DNA of 64,000 nucleotides from Mesostigma viride (Eukaryota; Streptophyta; Mesostigmatophyceae; Mesostigmatales; Mesostigmataceae): assembly GCA_009746045.1 (NCBI GenBank), contig RPFO01000104.1:5173895-5237894 (forward strand), in the 5' to 3' direction. The position numbers and the translations under genes were made by a program. Positions 20,284-30,562 of the stretch are shown in pieces (the first letter of the stretch is position 1; every line of letters starts with the position of its first letter). The notes under the pieces are model-generated. The model saw nothing but the letters and a program-made list of their open reading frames with translations. It ran no database searches and was not told the origin of the DNA.

Positions 20284-21256
20284 TTAGGCTAGAAGCAAAT
20301 AAAAGCGGGTCGGGCCAGATACTGTTGGATCTAATACCTGGAACGTCACGGTCGCCAAATGGATCATACCAGTAACTGGAGGATCAACCAGTGAAATATG
20401 ATCACAGGTTATGTCAACGTACGACGAGGATTTTGATATTGTCGTTGTAGAAAAACCGCCAGTCCACGCTTCTCCAACGACTACGCTGATAAGCAACGGA
20501 TCATTGCTCAACTTGGTGTTTGAAAATCCAAGTCTTACATAAAACTTCCTTACCGACTGACGAGCTGGTAGAATCCCATATATTTTGGCAGTATATTGGT
20601 TCATTTGCACGCCGTATTGAACATCGGGACACTTAACAACCGTGCGGATGACACTCTCATTCGTGAGTGTTAGCTCCTTAAACCAAGTATCCGCCACACC
20701 CGGTACGGGTTTTGTGACGCTATATTTGCCAAAAATGCTACAATTCCTCGACGAGGTGGACCTGTGACGCAGCTCCAACACGTCTCCGACGGCCGTGTAC
20801 GATCCGGAAGGATTGTTGGTTTTTAGGGAGTCGAACTCTATGTCTGTAGGTCATCTTGATTGGCCAGACATACGCGCCGTGGTACTCTCCGCTCAAGTGA
20901 AAATGGTCGGAGGGCATCGGAATGTACGGGTCAATAATGTCTGTAGGGTGGTTGTAAATATACCGGACGAGTTTGAGATTTTGTCATTTCACTAAGTTTT
21001 TGAGGAGTTGTTTTGGATATATAACGCTCAACTTTCCCATCCGATTTTCTTCGAAATGCCACCCAGTAGCTGTTTTGTTGCCTCCAGGTGAGTTTAACGT
21101 GTATCGAACCTTTGACTTTTGGTTGTCAAACAGGTCGAGTGCATAGTCACTGTGGTGGAGATTGATACCCAGCATACCCCAATGCGTCGTTGCCGCATTT
21201 CTCCAGTTCTGATGGGCATCTGTCGTGGCCGGGTGATATTTATTCGTCAAAGACAT
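20284..21256 (-). pseudogene. PLV hypothetical protein with in-frame TGA and a frameshift
   Basis: Begins MSLTNKYHPATTDAHQNW at 21256 (another ATG in frame at 21358). The frame meets TGA at 20984-20986, yet continues open in the same frame beyond it (QNLKLVRYIYNHPTDIID ...), then loses frame near 20855 and continues in a third frame to 20284 (VLELRHRSTSSRNCSIF ... GPTRFYLLLA). Read as one ancestral protein of ~325 residues, beta-rich and probably structural. Two disruptions in one gene argue for decay. No family recognised. Confidence 0.5.
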
Positions 21257-21383
21257 AGTGTTTTCCGCGAACGAAATAAAGGCGTCGTTGCTCCCAAGAT
21301 ATAGTTGAAAACACAGAAGAAAGGGCCGTCTATGAGCTGCTCTGAAAAAACCACACATTTGCTAGGTGCAGGAGTGGCTGTTT

Positions 21384-23039
21384 TTACATATAGAATTTTT
21401 CAGGAGACCCTTCAAAGTAATATTTCGTCGCTTCTGTTTGCAACGCGGTCACAGAGTGGCGCGAGAACGATTCTAGGGAATGAAGAGTCGTAACAGGCCC
21501 GTATATCTCCATGTTCCCCCCTGACAGATTTGGCGAGTCCTTTGCGGTTATAATCCTGTATCTGAGTTCTACATCATCGCCTTCGGATGGATTTTGAAAC
21601 GTCGTTGTCTTCAACGTCCCATCCAAGGCCCCTTGAGATACTCCGTTCGCCAACAGATGAAAACCGGTGAGAGGAGGCAACGACTTTCCCCACCCCACAT
21701 CATGGTCCGCGTAGACGCCGTTGATCGCGATTTTTACAGGGTTTAGATATGAAATGTAGGAACTTGGTGTCCGGATGCCGGAGTGCAGTTGGCTCATTTT
21801 TGAAACGCATACCATCACCCCTCCTTTGTGGGTGGTGTAGGAGGTGAGGGTCGAGTCGTTGTAGACGTCTATCTCGTAGTTCATATACTTGTTACTATCT
21901 GCCGCGACTGGCGCGGTGATTACGGCGTCTTCCCCGCGCAGTCCCCCGTTTTGCGAGAGGGAGACTCCGCCGATGGTCGGAGTGGTCGGCGTGAGCTGGG
22001 TGGAATTCATGTACCACCTGATGGGGAGTTTGCGTTGGTATGCGAAGGGGGTCGTCATCTTTATGCCCTGTTTGAGGGTCGTTCCCTCTACGACCTCCCA
22101 ATTAGCGGTGGTTGGATTGGTGCTCCAGTAGAGTGCGTTCACAGGGTCAATCGGACCCATTCGCCAGTCCGTCAGTGGCGAGTATGTACGCGTGATGGTG
22201 AAGGATCTCCCAGTTAGTGGAAGGCGGCGGTTGTCGTCGCGAATCGTGGCGAAAGACAACAACTCCACGCGGAGAGGGAGGCCGTTAAATCGAGATCCGC
22301 CGAGACCATAGAAAGAGTCGGAAAAGTATGGATATCCTACCTCTCCGTCCACAACGCTCTCCCCCGTGCGCGCCTGGGTCGTGTGGTAGTCGCGATAGGT
22401 AAACTTACAGATTCCACTCGCGTCGCCATTCGTAACGTTGTAGGGCAGCTGGACTCGCACATCCTGGTCATTGATGACGTTGAACGCGTTTTGGTGCGAC
22501 ACGGTCGTCCCGTCTTCGAGATGGAGGACGAAATCCCCGTTCAAGTTAGCTATCGACGTTTTGCCTACCCCGTGTTGGTCAAAAAGGTAGTCCAATTGCG
22601 CGCGGGTCAGGACTCTGCCACCAGGGTCTAGCAACGTATCAGGGCTAAAGTCGAAGACGTGGTACTGGGTCGCTCCCACTTTCGCCGTAAGGTAAGGTTC
22701 ATTTAGAGTGAGATCGTCGACTAAAGTAGTCCCTGATTTAAAATAGGAATACCCATTCACGACGAGACTGTAAGCAAGTTCCGATGGGTCGCTTGCGGTC
22801 TCGTCGTCGTAATTGTCTCCGAGTCGCACATTTGTCGGCTGGCTCGGGTAGAAAATTTTGAATCCGTCGACAACGAGTGACTCATCGAATGGATGTGAAA
22901 TGCCAAGAAGTAACGTCACGCTAGCTTGAAGCCCATCTATGTCTGTTTCGATGTTAGAAACACGCTCCTCCATTTCAGGGTCGAGCGTTAACCCGGTGGC
23001 GAGATTGGTCGGTCTGCTCAATGTTGTTAGAACGACCAT
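21384..23039 (-). CDS. PLV large structural-type protein, 551 aa
   Basis: The largest intact gene of the structural arm. Residues ~20-45 form a short coiled coil (MEERVSNIETDIDGLQASV), the kind of segment that trimerises fibres. The rest is long, Thr/Ser/Tyr/Asp-rich and beta-like, without membrane segments or enzyme motifs. It starts 24 bp from the first gene of the opposite arm, sharing a compact divergent promoter region. It may be a spike or fibre shaft; I recognise no family. Confidence 0.6.
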   Translation of the reverse strand: MVVLTTLSRPTNLATGLTLDPEMEERVSNIETDIDGLQASVTLLLGISHPFDESLVVDGFKIFYPSQPTNVRLGDNYDDETASDPSELAYSLVVNGYSYFKSGTTLVDDLTLNEPYLTAKVGATQYHVFDFSPDTLLDPGGRVLTRAQLDYLFDQHGVGKTSIANLNGDFVLHLEDGTTVSHQNAFNVINDQDVRVQLPYNVTNGDASGICKFTYRDYHTTQARTGESVVDGEVGYPYFSDSFYGLGGSRFNGLPLRVELLSFATIRDDNRRLPLTGRSFTITRTYSPLTDWRMGPIDPVNALYWSTNPTTANWEVVEGTTLKQGIKMTTPFAYQRKLPIRWYMNSTQLTPTTPTIGGVSLSQNGGLRGEDAVITAPVAADSNKYMNYEIDVYNDSTLTSYTTHKGGVMVCVSKMSQLHSGIRTPSSYISYLNPVKIAINGVYADHDVGWGKSLPPLTGFHLLANGVSQGALDGTLKTTTFQNPSEGDDVELRYRIITAKDSPNLSGGNMEIYGPVTTLHSLESFSRHSVTALQTEATKYYFEGSPEKFYM

Positions 23040-23063
23040 TTATTATCTACCTAGAATATAAAC
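23040..23063. promoter_or_regulatory. Divergent inter-arm promoter region of the PLV
   Basis: Only 24 bp separate the start codons of the two arms. The sequence is AT-rich (tttattatctacctagaatataaac). Similar AT-rich words (TATACTAT before 24510 and 26289) precede other PLV starts, which hints at very short upstream elements. Inferred from position only. Confidence 0.35.
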
Positions 23064-23591
23064 ATGGCCTCTGAGGCTTCAGAGACCCCAACGAGCTACC
23101 AAGACGAAACCTTCGCCGAGACGCGGGAAGAGCAGGTTGACCTGGTCAAGACAATTCGAAAGGGACAACCGCTGAATGATGAACAGAAAAAAGCCCTTCG
23201 CGACAAAATGAGGGTTTACCAGCAACGCGCAAAAGCCGAGAGGGAGAAGAGACGAAACGAAGAAAAGGAGGCAGAGATAACGAAACGAAAGGTCCTTGCA
23301 AAGGAATTGGAGATTCAGCGGCAAAGGCTAGTCGAACTCGAGCTGCAAGAAGCCCGCAACAAATCGCGGATTGAACGCCTTCTCGCTGAAGATTCCGTCG
23401 CCTCAACCCCCGCCGACACGCCAAAACCAAGACGGGGTCGAAAGCCCAAGGAGACAGAGCCGGACTCTCCGCCACCCCCGATCAAGACCCGACAGCTCCC
23501 ACCTCCACCACCGCCACCTGTCGCGATGACGCCATACGAGATGCGCATGGCCGCCATCCGCGCGTCTCTCCTTGCTAGTCTGGACGATTAA
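23064..23591 (+). CDS. PLV coiled-coil protein with AT-hook-like tail, 175 aa
   Basis: Residues ~20-115 are a long highly charged helix (EKRRNEEKEAEITKRKVL ... QRQRLVELELQEARNKSRI), a probable coiled coil. A basic, AT-hook-like PKPRRGRKPKE lies near residue 125, followed by a proline run and a short C-terminal helix (YEMRMAAIRASLLASL). It is immediately upstream of the packaging ATPase, so a DNA-binding, scaffold or packaging-accessory role is plausible but unproven. Frame intact. Confidence 0.6.
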   Translation: MASEASETPTSYQDETFAETREEQVDLVKTIRKGQPLNDEQKKALRDKMRVYQQRAKAEREKRRNEEKEAEITKRKVLAKELEIQRQRLVELELQEARNKSRIERLLAEDSVASTPADTPKPRRGRKPKETEPDSPPPPIKTRQLPPPPPPPVAMTPYEMRMAAIRASLLASLDD

Positions 23592-23603
23592 AATGTCTTC
23601 AGA

Positions 23604-24487
23604 ATGATAATGGCTATCATCGAAGAGCGACGAATTCATTCACTTGAGAACAAAGACATCAAGCAACGATACGCCCCACAGCGTCCTGCTCCACCGAATA
23701 TGCCGAGTCTTCATTTCATCGCAAACTTCTGCGGAGCTCGACGGTCTGGGAAAACTACATCGGCAGTCAACATGGCGAAGGCTTACTTTGCTAACAACTC
23801 ATTCGACAAGCTGTACCTCATTTCAGGGAGTGCCCACACGGAGCCAAAATACAAGGAGCTCCCGGAACCAGCTATGACGATGGAAGTCTACTCTAACCTG
23901 GCATTCGATGGGATGATAGATCATATAAAGTCTGACCTCCACGAATACGAGAGGTACAAGGACGATCTCAAGGTCTGGGAAACGTTCAAACGCGAATACG
24001 TGGATGGGAAAAAAACGCAGAACTCATGGACCTCTCCATGTACCTACGCCTTGATGCAATGAACTGGGATAAACCTGCGACAAGGTTCGAGCACGGTCCT
24101 CCTTCGTCGCTCATTCTGATAGACGACATGCAAGGCAGTGCCCTCTATCAGAGCTCTAGCAAAAACGCTGTTGCGGCTTTCGCGTTCAAACACAGACACT
24201 TCCTCACGAGCATGATTTTCCTGACACAGGCGTACACAAGCGGTGGCGTACCACGAGCAGTGCGAGCGAATATATCGTTTCTTGCGCTGTTCAGAACGAA
24301 GGACCATCGAGCCGCGCGACAGATCGCGGAAGAGAGCGCGGGGGCTGTGGCGCCGGACGAGTTTCTCGCGCTATGGGACCACGCCGTCAAGGACGATCCT
24401 CACGACTTCTTCGCTGTCGACTTCGACCAGCGCGACCCGAAAAAAATGTTTCGTCGAAACTTCAATACATTTCTCTCGATAAAATAA
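23604..24487 (+). pseudogene. PLV packaging ATPase (FtsK/HerA, A32-like), frame broken at an A7 run
   Basis: Would pump viral DNA into capsids. Walker A is CGARRSGKTT (residues ~43-52). Walker B is SLILIDDMQG in the second frame, followed by a sensor-like MIFLTQAYTSGGVP and an Arg-containing VRANISFLALFR. The first frame runs to 24062 and the second is open through 24487. They join at 'gggaaaaaaacgcag' (about 24008), where a -1 shift restores KNAELMDLSMY. Either a one-base deletion in a homopolymer or, less likely, programmed -1 frameshifting. Combined length ~290 residues, normal for the family. Confidence 0.8.
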
Positions 24488-24509
24488 TTTTCTCTGAACA
24501 TGATATACT

Positions 24510-25004
24510 ATGGATATTCCGTCCATCAAACGATACGCAGGCGCCGAGAAGGAGTACGTGTTGGACACCCAAGCACTCCTCCGATATTGTTCGGGTTCTC
24601 GACTGGGGCAGAAAACTCTAGAACGTGTCGTCAGGATCCTTCAAGAAGCAGGCCACCACGACACGATTCCGTCCACCTGTCACGACATGAGCCCCGAAAT
24701 CCGATTGGCCATCCTCGCCTTGGTGGGCGATCGCAGGCGTCCACGTGGGCGCTCACCCTCCAAAACGGAAAAACGACACGAACCGAAACGGCCTCGAGGG
24801 CGCCCAAGGATCCACCCCGTAGGGTATAAAAAGCCTCGAGCCAAAAAATTGTCTCATGTTCAGTCATCAGATGACGGTGACCGTAGAGGAGCGTCGCGAG
24901 CAATGGCGACGGGCCCAGGCGAAGAGGCGAGCAATCGCCCGCGACCAGACGAACTGCATCTCGGCGAAAAGCAAGGTCAAGAAGGGCGTCTGGAATCCCA
25001 GTGA
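24510..25004 (+). CDS. PLV AT-hook DNA-binding protein, 164 aa
   Basis: Starts MDIPSIKRYAGAEKEYVL, preceded by TATACT. The N-terminal ~70 residues look helical. KRPRGRPRIHPVG near residue 95 is a canonical AT-hook (core RGRP), flanked by other basic stretches. The C-terminal ~50 codons overlap the recombinase gene in another frame, so the natural C-terminus may be shorter or altered by an indel. A role in binding viral DNA next to the recombinase is inferred. Confidence 0.55.
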   Translation: MDIPSIKRYAGAEKEYVLDTQALLRYCSGSRLGQKTLERVVRILQEAGHHDTIPSTCHDMSPEIRLAILALVGDRRRPRGRSPSKTEKRHEPKRPRGRPRIHPVGYKKPRAKKLSHVQSSDDGDRRGASRAMATGPGEEASNRPRPDELHLGEKQGQEGRLESQ

Positions 25005-26118
25005 TCGATGGATCGCAAATAACCCCGAGTGTGCGGAAAAAATCGGCTTGCAGGCGACCTCTCCACCCTCGCCGGAGCCACCGCACCACGAGGAATCGCC
25101 TGCGCGAGCTGGAGGAGGGCGGTACTGGACCTTCGACGAGGCCGTCGCCGCAGCGGAAGCGCGACCAGAGCAGCACGAGCGTGGCAGGCCATCGAAGGAG
25201 CGCGGGGCGACTCGCAAGACCGCTTTGGGATACATTGGCAGGATGCGGGTCCTGCTCGACAAACTGGGGTGCTCGCAGTACGAGTCCGTTGATTGCCTTG
25301 CCGACACAGCTCGTGTTCTTCGCGTGGTGCACGAGACATCAGAACCCAAGCGCAAGACCCAGCACTCGAAGGACGACGCCTGGAGGGAGAATGAGAAGCA
25401 GCTCCTCGGGGTCATCAACGGCGTGAACCGAATGATGCCGCCCGAGAAGAGGCTCCCAAGTCACGTTACGGACGCGTACACTGCTCGCGTCAGGGAGCTG
25501 AAGGTTGGTGACCTGGACAGACGGTTTGACCGTGCCGAGAACAAGCCGCTGAGGTACACGTACGAACAGCTCCAGAAGATCGCCAAAGCAGAGTACGAAG
25601 CCGATCCCACGTCCGACGCCGCGCTCATGGGCTTGATCTATCTCTCGGGTGAAGATCTACCACCGACGCGTTACAATCACGACCAGATGCGCATCGTCGA
25701 CTCGGTCGCTGAGCTAGGACCGCACGAGAACGGCTACATCCCGAGCGAGAGGAGATTCTACATCCAGAATTTCAAAACGCAGCACAGCATGCCAGTTTAT
25801 GACGTCGTCATCCCGAAGAAGTACGGAAAGCTCATCAAAGCGTTAGATGCCCGTGCTAAGGCTGGACAGAAATTCCTTTTCGAATCAGAGCCTGGCATTC
25901 CGATCAAACACGAGCTCTACAGCGCCCGTTACAACCGGATTTACGGAGGCATCGACGCCACGCGACAAGCATACATCACTCGTTTCCTGAAGGGCGCTTC
26001 ATTTAAGAAACGTAAATGGGCTGGCGACATGATGGGCCATGACGTACTGACAGGAGCCGTTTACGAGAGGCAGGGTGGCGAGACTGGCGGACGTCGGCTG
26101 AGGCCGAGGAAAAAGTAG
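24856..26118 (+). CDS. PLV tyrosine recombinase/integrase, 420 aa
   Basis: Catalyses strand exchange for integration or resolution. The C-terminal catalytic domain shows Arg272 (DLPPTRYNHD), Arg370 (IDATRQAYITRF), the His395 box (MGHDVLTG) and nucleophile candidate Tyr403 (AVYER). The N-terminal ~230 residues, including a basic start and a helical SAM-like region (ALGYIGRMRVLLDKLG), would bind the core site. The first His of the usual HxxR box appears replaced by Asp. Start at ATG 24856; a second ATG (MTVTVEERREQ) is 15 bases on. Frame intact. PLVs such as the Tetraselmis virus TVS1 encode enzymes of this class. Confidence 0.8.
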   Translation: MFSHQMTVTVEERREQWRRAQAKRRAIARDQTNCISAKSKVKKGVWNPSDRWIANNPECAEKIGLQATSPPSPEPPHHEESPARAGGGRYWTFDEAVAAAEARPEQHERGRPSKERGATRKTALGYIGRMRVLLDKLGCSQYESVDCLADTARVLRVVHETSEPKRKTQHSKDDAWRENEKQLLGVINGVNRMMPPEKRLPSHVTDAYTARVRELKVGDLDRRFDRAENKPLRYTYEQLQKIAKAEYEADPTSDAALMGLIYLSGEDLPPTRYNHDQMRIVDSVAELGPHENGYIPSERRFYIQNFKTQHSMPVYDVVIPKKYGKLIKALDARAKAGQKFLFESEPGIPIKHELYSARYNRIYGGIDATRQAYITRFLKGASFKKRKWAGDMMGHDVLTGAVYERQGGETGGRRLRPRKK

Positions 26119-26288
26119 ATAGTTTCCCGTGGGAAATTTTCATGAATGTCGAAAAGGGTATTCTAAACTGCATGCATTATACAGGGAATATAAAAGTTCC
26201 ATGGGAACATTTTTCTCGAGGGTCGAGGTTCGAGGGTTTGGCATTTTATAATCTGAATTTTTTTTTTCTAAACAAGTAATATACTATC
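26119..26288. other. PLV intergenic gap upstream of primase-helicase
   Basis: AT-rich, with a T-tract followed by TATACTATC just before the start codon, resembling the sequence before 24510. Possibly a promoter. Confidence 0.35.
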
Positions 26289-29200
26289 ATGTCGTCTGAA
26301 CCGAGTCGTGTCGTCACAGTCGAACCTTCTAGAAAGCACCGTGGGAGTATAAAGGACGTTGACATTCCGTGGCTGGCTCTACTCCACCCACCACCCGAGG
26401 CCACCCATGAGACCATGAACAAGGTCGTCACGCAGTGGCGCTACAAGAAGGCTCCCACAAAAGAGGCTGGGGTGTCTCTCGGCCATCGCTTCATTTGCGC
26501 GCGTGGCATCAACACGAAGGACGCCAACGAGTACGCGCATTATGGCAACCTCGCAGACTTTTCGCGGATCTATGCGGAGTGTGCTGCTCATCCCGTTCGC
26601 CGCACGCTCGACGAAGTCATACAACCCGACGACCCGTCGTGGGCGTACGTCGACATTGACGACAAGGTCGACCCAGATGACGAGCGTCTGGCGAACATCG
26701 ATTACCCGGGACACTTTCGCCGTGTTCACGACGAGTACTGCCGCGTCGTCCTGAACATCGCAACCAAGGACTTTCGCTACGAGGTCAGCACGGCGTCTCG
26801 CATGAAGAAGGATTTGTTCAAGTCGTCTTTCCACATCGTCGTGCGCGGTCTCGTTCTTGCCGACCTGGACGCGAGAGTGTTTTGGTACAGCGGCCTCACC
26901 GATTTCATCAAGCGCGCTTCTTTCGACCTGTCATCTCCCGTTCACGAGGACGCGCACGAGCTGCTGAAGTTCAAAGTGAACGGTCAAGAGCAATTCGACG
27001 AGATCTGCCGCCACCCAGCTGACTATTTCGGTGAAATGGACACGGTGATAGACGAAGCAGTCTACAGGAGAGACAGTCTTTTCCGATGCGTCGGGATGCA
27101 CAAATTCGGGGACACTGACCCTCTGGGAATTCTGCGCACATGTGAAGGCTCGTCTAGTGACTTCCTCGACCATCTCATCAACATCTACTCGCCGGACGAC
27201 GTCTCGGGCGGGGTATTGGTGAGTGCGCCCCCGGACTGGGCGGCATCGTTGAAGAGGAGAGGGGTTCGCGGACGTCGCGAGTGCACGGTGAAGGCGGCGG
27301 GCAAGGACATTGACGTTTCTGCATCTCTCGCGGCGATGGAGAAGGTGGCTCCGGAGTGTGACTATCTCGAGTGCGGCTACATTGAGTTGTCTCCAGACGT
27401 CAAGCTCGTGAGGGTGAAGTACCAGCAATGCGACGATCACATCTGCCTCATATGCAACAAGGTGCACGAGAAGAACGGCCCATTCACGCTCCAATACCCG
27501 TCAGGACAAGTTTTTTATGACTGCTACAGGAAATCGCCAGACGCTCGCAAGATCGAGATCGCACCTCCCGTGATGCAGCAACCGGGATCTGACCAAGTGC
27601 CGTTCACTCACACGTATTCGTCCGAAAAAATCAAGCCATTCAGCTGGGATGCGCTATTTGGGGGACCGCATAAGAGCACCTTCCTCGTCCAGTCCAACTG
27701 CGGGACAGGTAAATCTGAGAGGATTCGTGAACTCGTCAACGAGGCGGTGAGGAGGGATCCAGGTATTCGCGTGTGCTGCATCGTTGCCAACATCAGCCTG
27801 TCCAAGGAGGAGGATCGCAACTACAAGTCTCTGGGCGAGGGGGAGGACGATTGCATGGGAGGACAACGCGTTCCATATCTTGTCCAATGACCCGAATTTC
27901 CGTCACTACCTCAGCGGTCCGAAGGGGATGATGTCTGATGACAGGGTGCTGGTCGTTCTTAACAGCATCTTGCGCGTCACAGACCAACCGTTCGATCTCC
28001 TCATCCTAGACGAAATATATAACACCCTCACCGCGATTTCGCAGGGCCACGTGAAATACAAGCGCGAGGTGTTGAGGAAGTTCATCAGGCTCATTGAGAC
28101 GTCCAAGGTCGTGATTGCGCTAGACGCTACCGTTACTCGAAAGGTATACGAGTTCATAGCGGCCTATCGCGCGGCGGATACTATGGAGGTGGATTGCAAC
28201 ACCTTCAGGCGCCCTACCAACAGGACTCTGCGATGGGTGGACGTGACATCAGAAAAGAACTGGCGAAAGGTCTGCGTGGACCGCTTTGTCGCTGAGTGTG
28301 AGAGGAGGATAGAGGCCGGAGAGAGGATTTTCTGCCCAATGTCTGGCAAAAAAGAGGCCGCCATGGCGTATGAGGCACTCAAACCCTTCATCGACAAGCG
28401 CAAGAACGGGCGTCTCTACACTAGTCTGACGAGCAAGGAGGATCTGGAGGTTGGCGCGAATGCTGCGTGGGCTGACTTGGACTTTTTGATCTTCAGCCCC
28501 ACGATCACGGTTGGAGTCAGCTACACGGAGCACACGTTCGACAGCATGGTGGGACTCTTCATCAACGGGGACACTACGCGAGCTACACGACAACCCTCCA
28601 GCAAATTTTCAGGGTGCGCCACTTAGTCAAGGGAGAGATGGTCATCTTCTATCGAGACACGACTTCGCTTCTTGACAGGCCTCCAACGGACTACGGTACG
28701 ATCGTCGAGAACATGATCGCGGGGGACACTGCGCTCATCCAGCTGCTGTTCGACAACGCCGACGTAGTCTGCGACTGGAGCGCGGACAAGTCGCGTATCT
28801 ATGACAGAAATTGCCCCAAGTTCCGTCTCTTCTGCCGGAACCAGCAAGATCTCGCGGTGTCGAGGTCCCACTACAAGGGAAATCTCATCAAGATACTGAC
28901 GGAGGACTACGGCGTGGAGGTGTCGGCAGTGGAGGAGTTGGGGGACATCGACGCCCCTCCGCTTCCGGTACTAGAAGATCCAGACAAGGACAGGGAGGTG
29001 GTGCTTCTGAGCGAGGAGGAGTACAAGGATCTAGAGGGGAGAATCGGCGGCACGGTTCCACTTTCACCGTACGAAATGCGTCTGAAGGCGGTGTACGAAC
29101 TGGTTCACCGGTTGTACATGATTCCGTATGATCTCATCGACGACGAGCTCCCTCAAATTCTGGACAAGGAGATGGGGAGGAAGGCGTACGCTGGCATTCG

Positions 29201-29774
29201 GCAATATTCGAAGTTGACGGGACTAGGAACCAAGGAGCATTTCAGAGACAATCTGTTGATTCTGCAGAAGTCAGAGTCCTTGTTTGATTTGAAGGCGTAT
29301 TCTCGTTTTGGACTAGCACAGTCTCTGGCCATTACGCTCAAGCTACTAGAAGGGACGCCTATCATCGACTTCATCACGACGGCTGATCCGTCCAATCTCA
29401 CAATGAAGTTGACGCGCGACGAGACGATTGCACTAGGGAATAAAATTGATAGCGAAATTGCCGACAAGGCCTGGTTCATGCGCTCAACATTTGGATACCA
29501 ACGGCGAGCAGGCGAGGCTGGTAGTTTGTCTTTTGCACAGTGTAGCGGGCTCGTCAACAGGTTGTTAAGCCCGACTCTGGGAATTTCTGCCAAAGGGGCG
29601 AAGGGCAACAGCCGTGGCGGTGGTTACTTGGAAATTTCGAAGGCGGACATGCACGCGTTTCTTGATAGGTATAAACCCTCGTGGTGGGGCGATGAGAAGG
29701 ATTATTCGATCACGTCGTTGTCTGGCCTGTCGATGGATGAAATCGCTCCTTTCCTGCAGGGAGCGGATAAGTAA
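26289..29774 (+). pseudogene. PLV primase-helicase (AEP primase plus OBP-like SF2 helicase), two frameshifts
   Basis: Would start and unwind replicating viral DNA. Primase part: metal-binding Asp122/Asp124 (WAYVDIDDK), SSFHIVV around residue 182, and RRDSLFRCVGMHKFG. A Cys/His cluster follows (CDDHICLICNKVHEKNGPF ... YDCYRK), as in UL52-type primases. Helicase part: Walker A QSNCGTGKSE, LLILDEIYNTL (DExx box), VVIALDATVTR, and SPTITVGVSYTEHTFDSM, resembling herpesvirus origin-binding-protein helicases. The frame is lost near 27845-27860 and near 28590; both times the adjacent frame continues the homologous sequence. Total ~1160 residues. Two indels make this copy non-functional unless they are errors. 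Confidence 0.75.
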
Positions 29775-29872
29775 TAAATATTTTTAATGGAACGCGTTTC
29801 TGCCATGCATGTAGTCATCGTTGCCAGCGACAACTGCTTCCCATGCAAATCGGAGGCCCATCCGGTTCGGGT

Positions 29873-30562
29873 CACACCCCGCCGCGCGGCCCTCGCCGGC
29901 TCCCTCACCCTGCGAGGACATGGCGAAAAATTGGGCGGTCTTTTCTTAAGAGTAAGTACGTGCAATTTTTCGCCACATCCAACAACCCACGCCACCTCAG
30001 CGCCGGCCAGTGGGGGAAGGTGGCGAAAAATTGGGCGTTCTTTTCTTAAGAGTAAGTACGTGCAATTTTTCGCCATCACTCTCACACCTTGACAAACACC
30101 TCCTATACCCCGCGCCAAGGGGTGGCAGGGTGGCGAAAAATTGGGCGTTCTTTATTAAGAGTAAGTACGTGCAATTTTTCGCCATCACTCTCACACCTTG
30201 ACAAACACCTCCTATGACCCGCGCCAAGGGGTGGCAGGGTGGCGAAAAATTGGGCGTTCTTTATATAAGAGTAAGTACGTGCAATTTTTCGCCATCCTTG
30301 TCACACCCCCAACACACCATCACAACTGCCGGGGTGGTGACAGATGCCAGCCTAAATCTCACAACCTGGTGAGCAGTGGTGGCAGGGGCACTTATGTTTT
30401 TGCAAGTGGTTTAGGGTTTTAGGGTTTAGGGCTTAGGGTGAGACCCATCCTAGGCCGCGGTCACTATAGGGTCACTATAGGGGTGGCAGATGCCAGCATA
30501 AGGGTGGTGCACTTCTCCTAGTCGCGATGACGGAATGATGACGGAATGATGATGGAAGCTAC
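29873..30562 (-). repeat. PLV right terminal inverted repeat (690 bp)
   Basis: Inverted copy of 12128-12817. It contains the four hairpin modules (outermost 30240-30294) and the telomere-like tract at 30408-30438. Near-identity with the left copy implies recent insertion or ongoing homogenisation. Confidence 0.92.

Larger units (their letters stand above)
12128..30562. mobile_element. Endogenous Polinton-like virus (PLV), 18.4 kb
   Basis: Bounded by 690-bp near-identical TIRs (12128-12817, 29873-30562), with TTAA repeats outside both ends. Genes form two divergent arms from a 24-bp gap at 23040-23063: structural genes on minus; ATPase, tyrosine recombinase and primase-helicase on plus. A capsid-type gene, FtsK/HerA ATPase, tyrosine recombinase and primase-helicase, without a recognisable protein-primed polymerase, retroviral-type integrase or maturation protease, fits PLVs better than classical Polintons. 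An endogenous virophage is the main alternative. Several core genes are frameshifted, so this copy is probably inactive. Confidence 0.85.
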
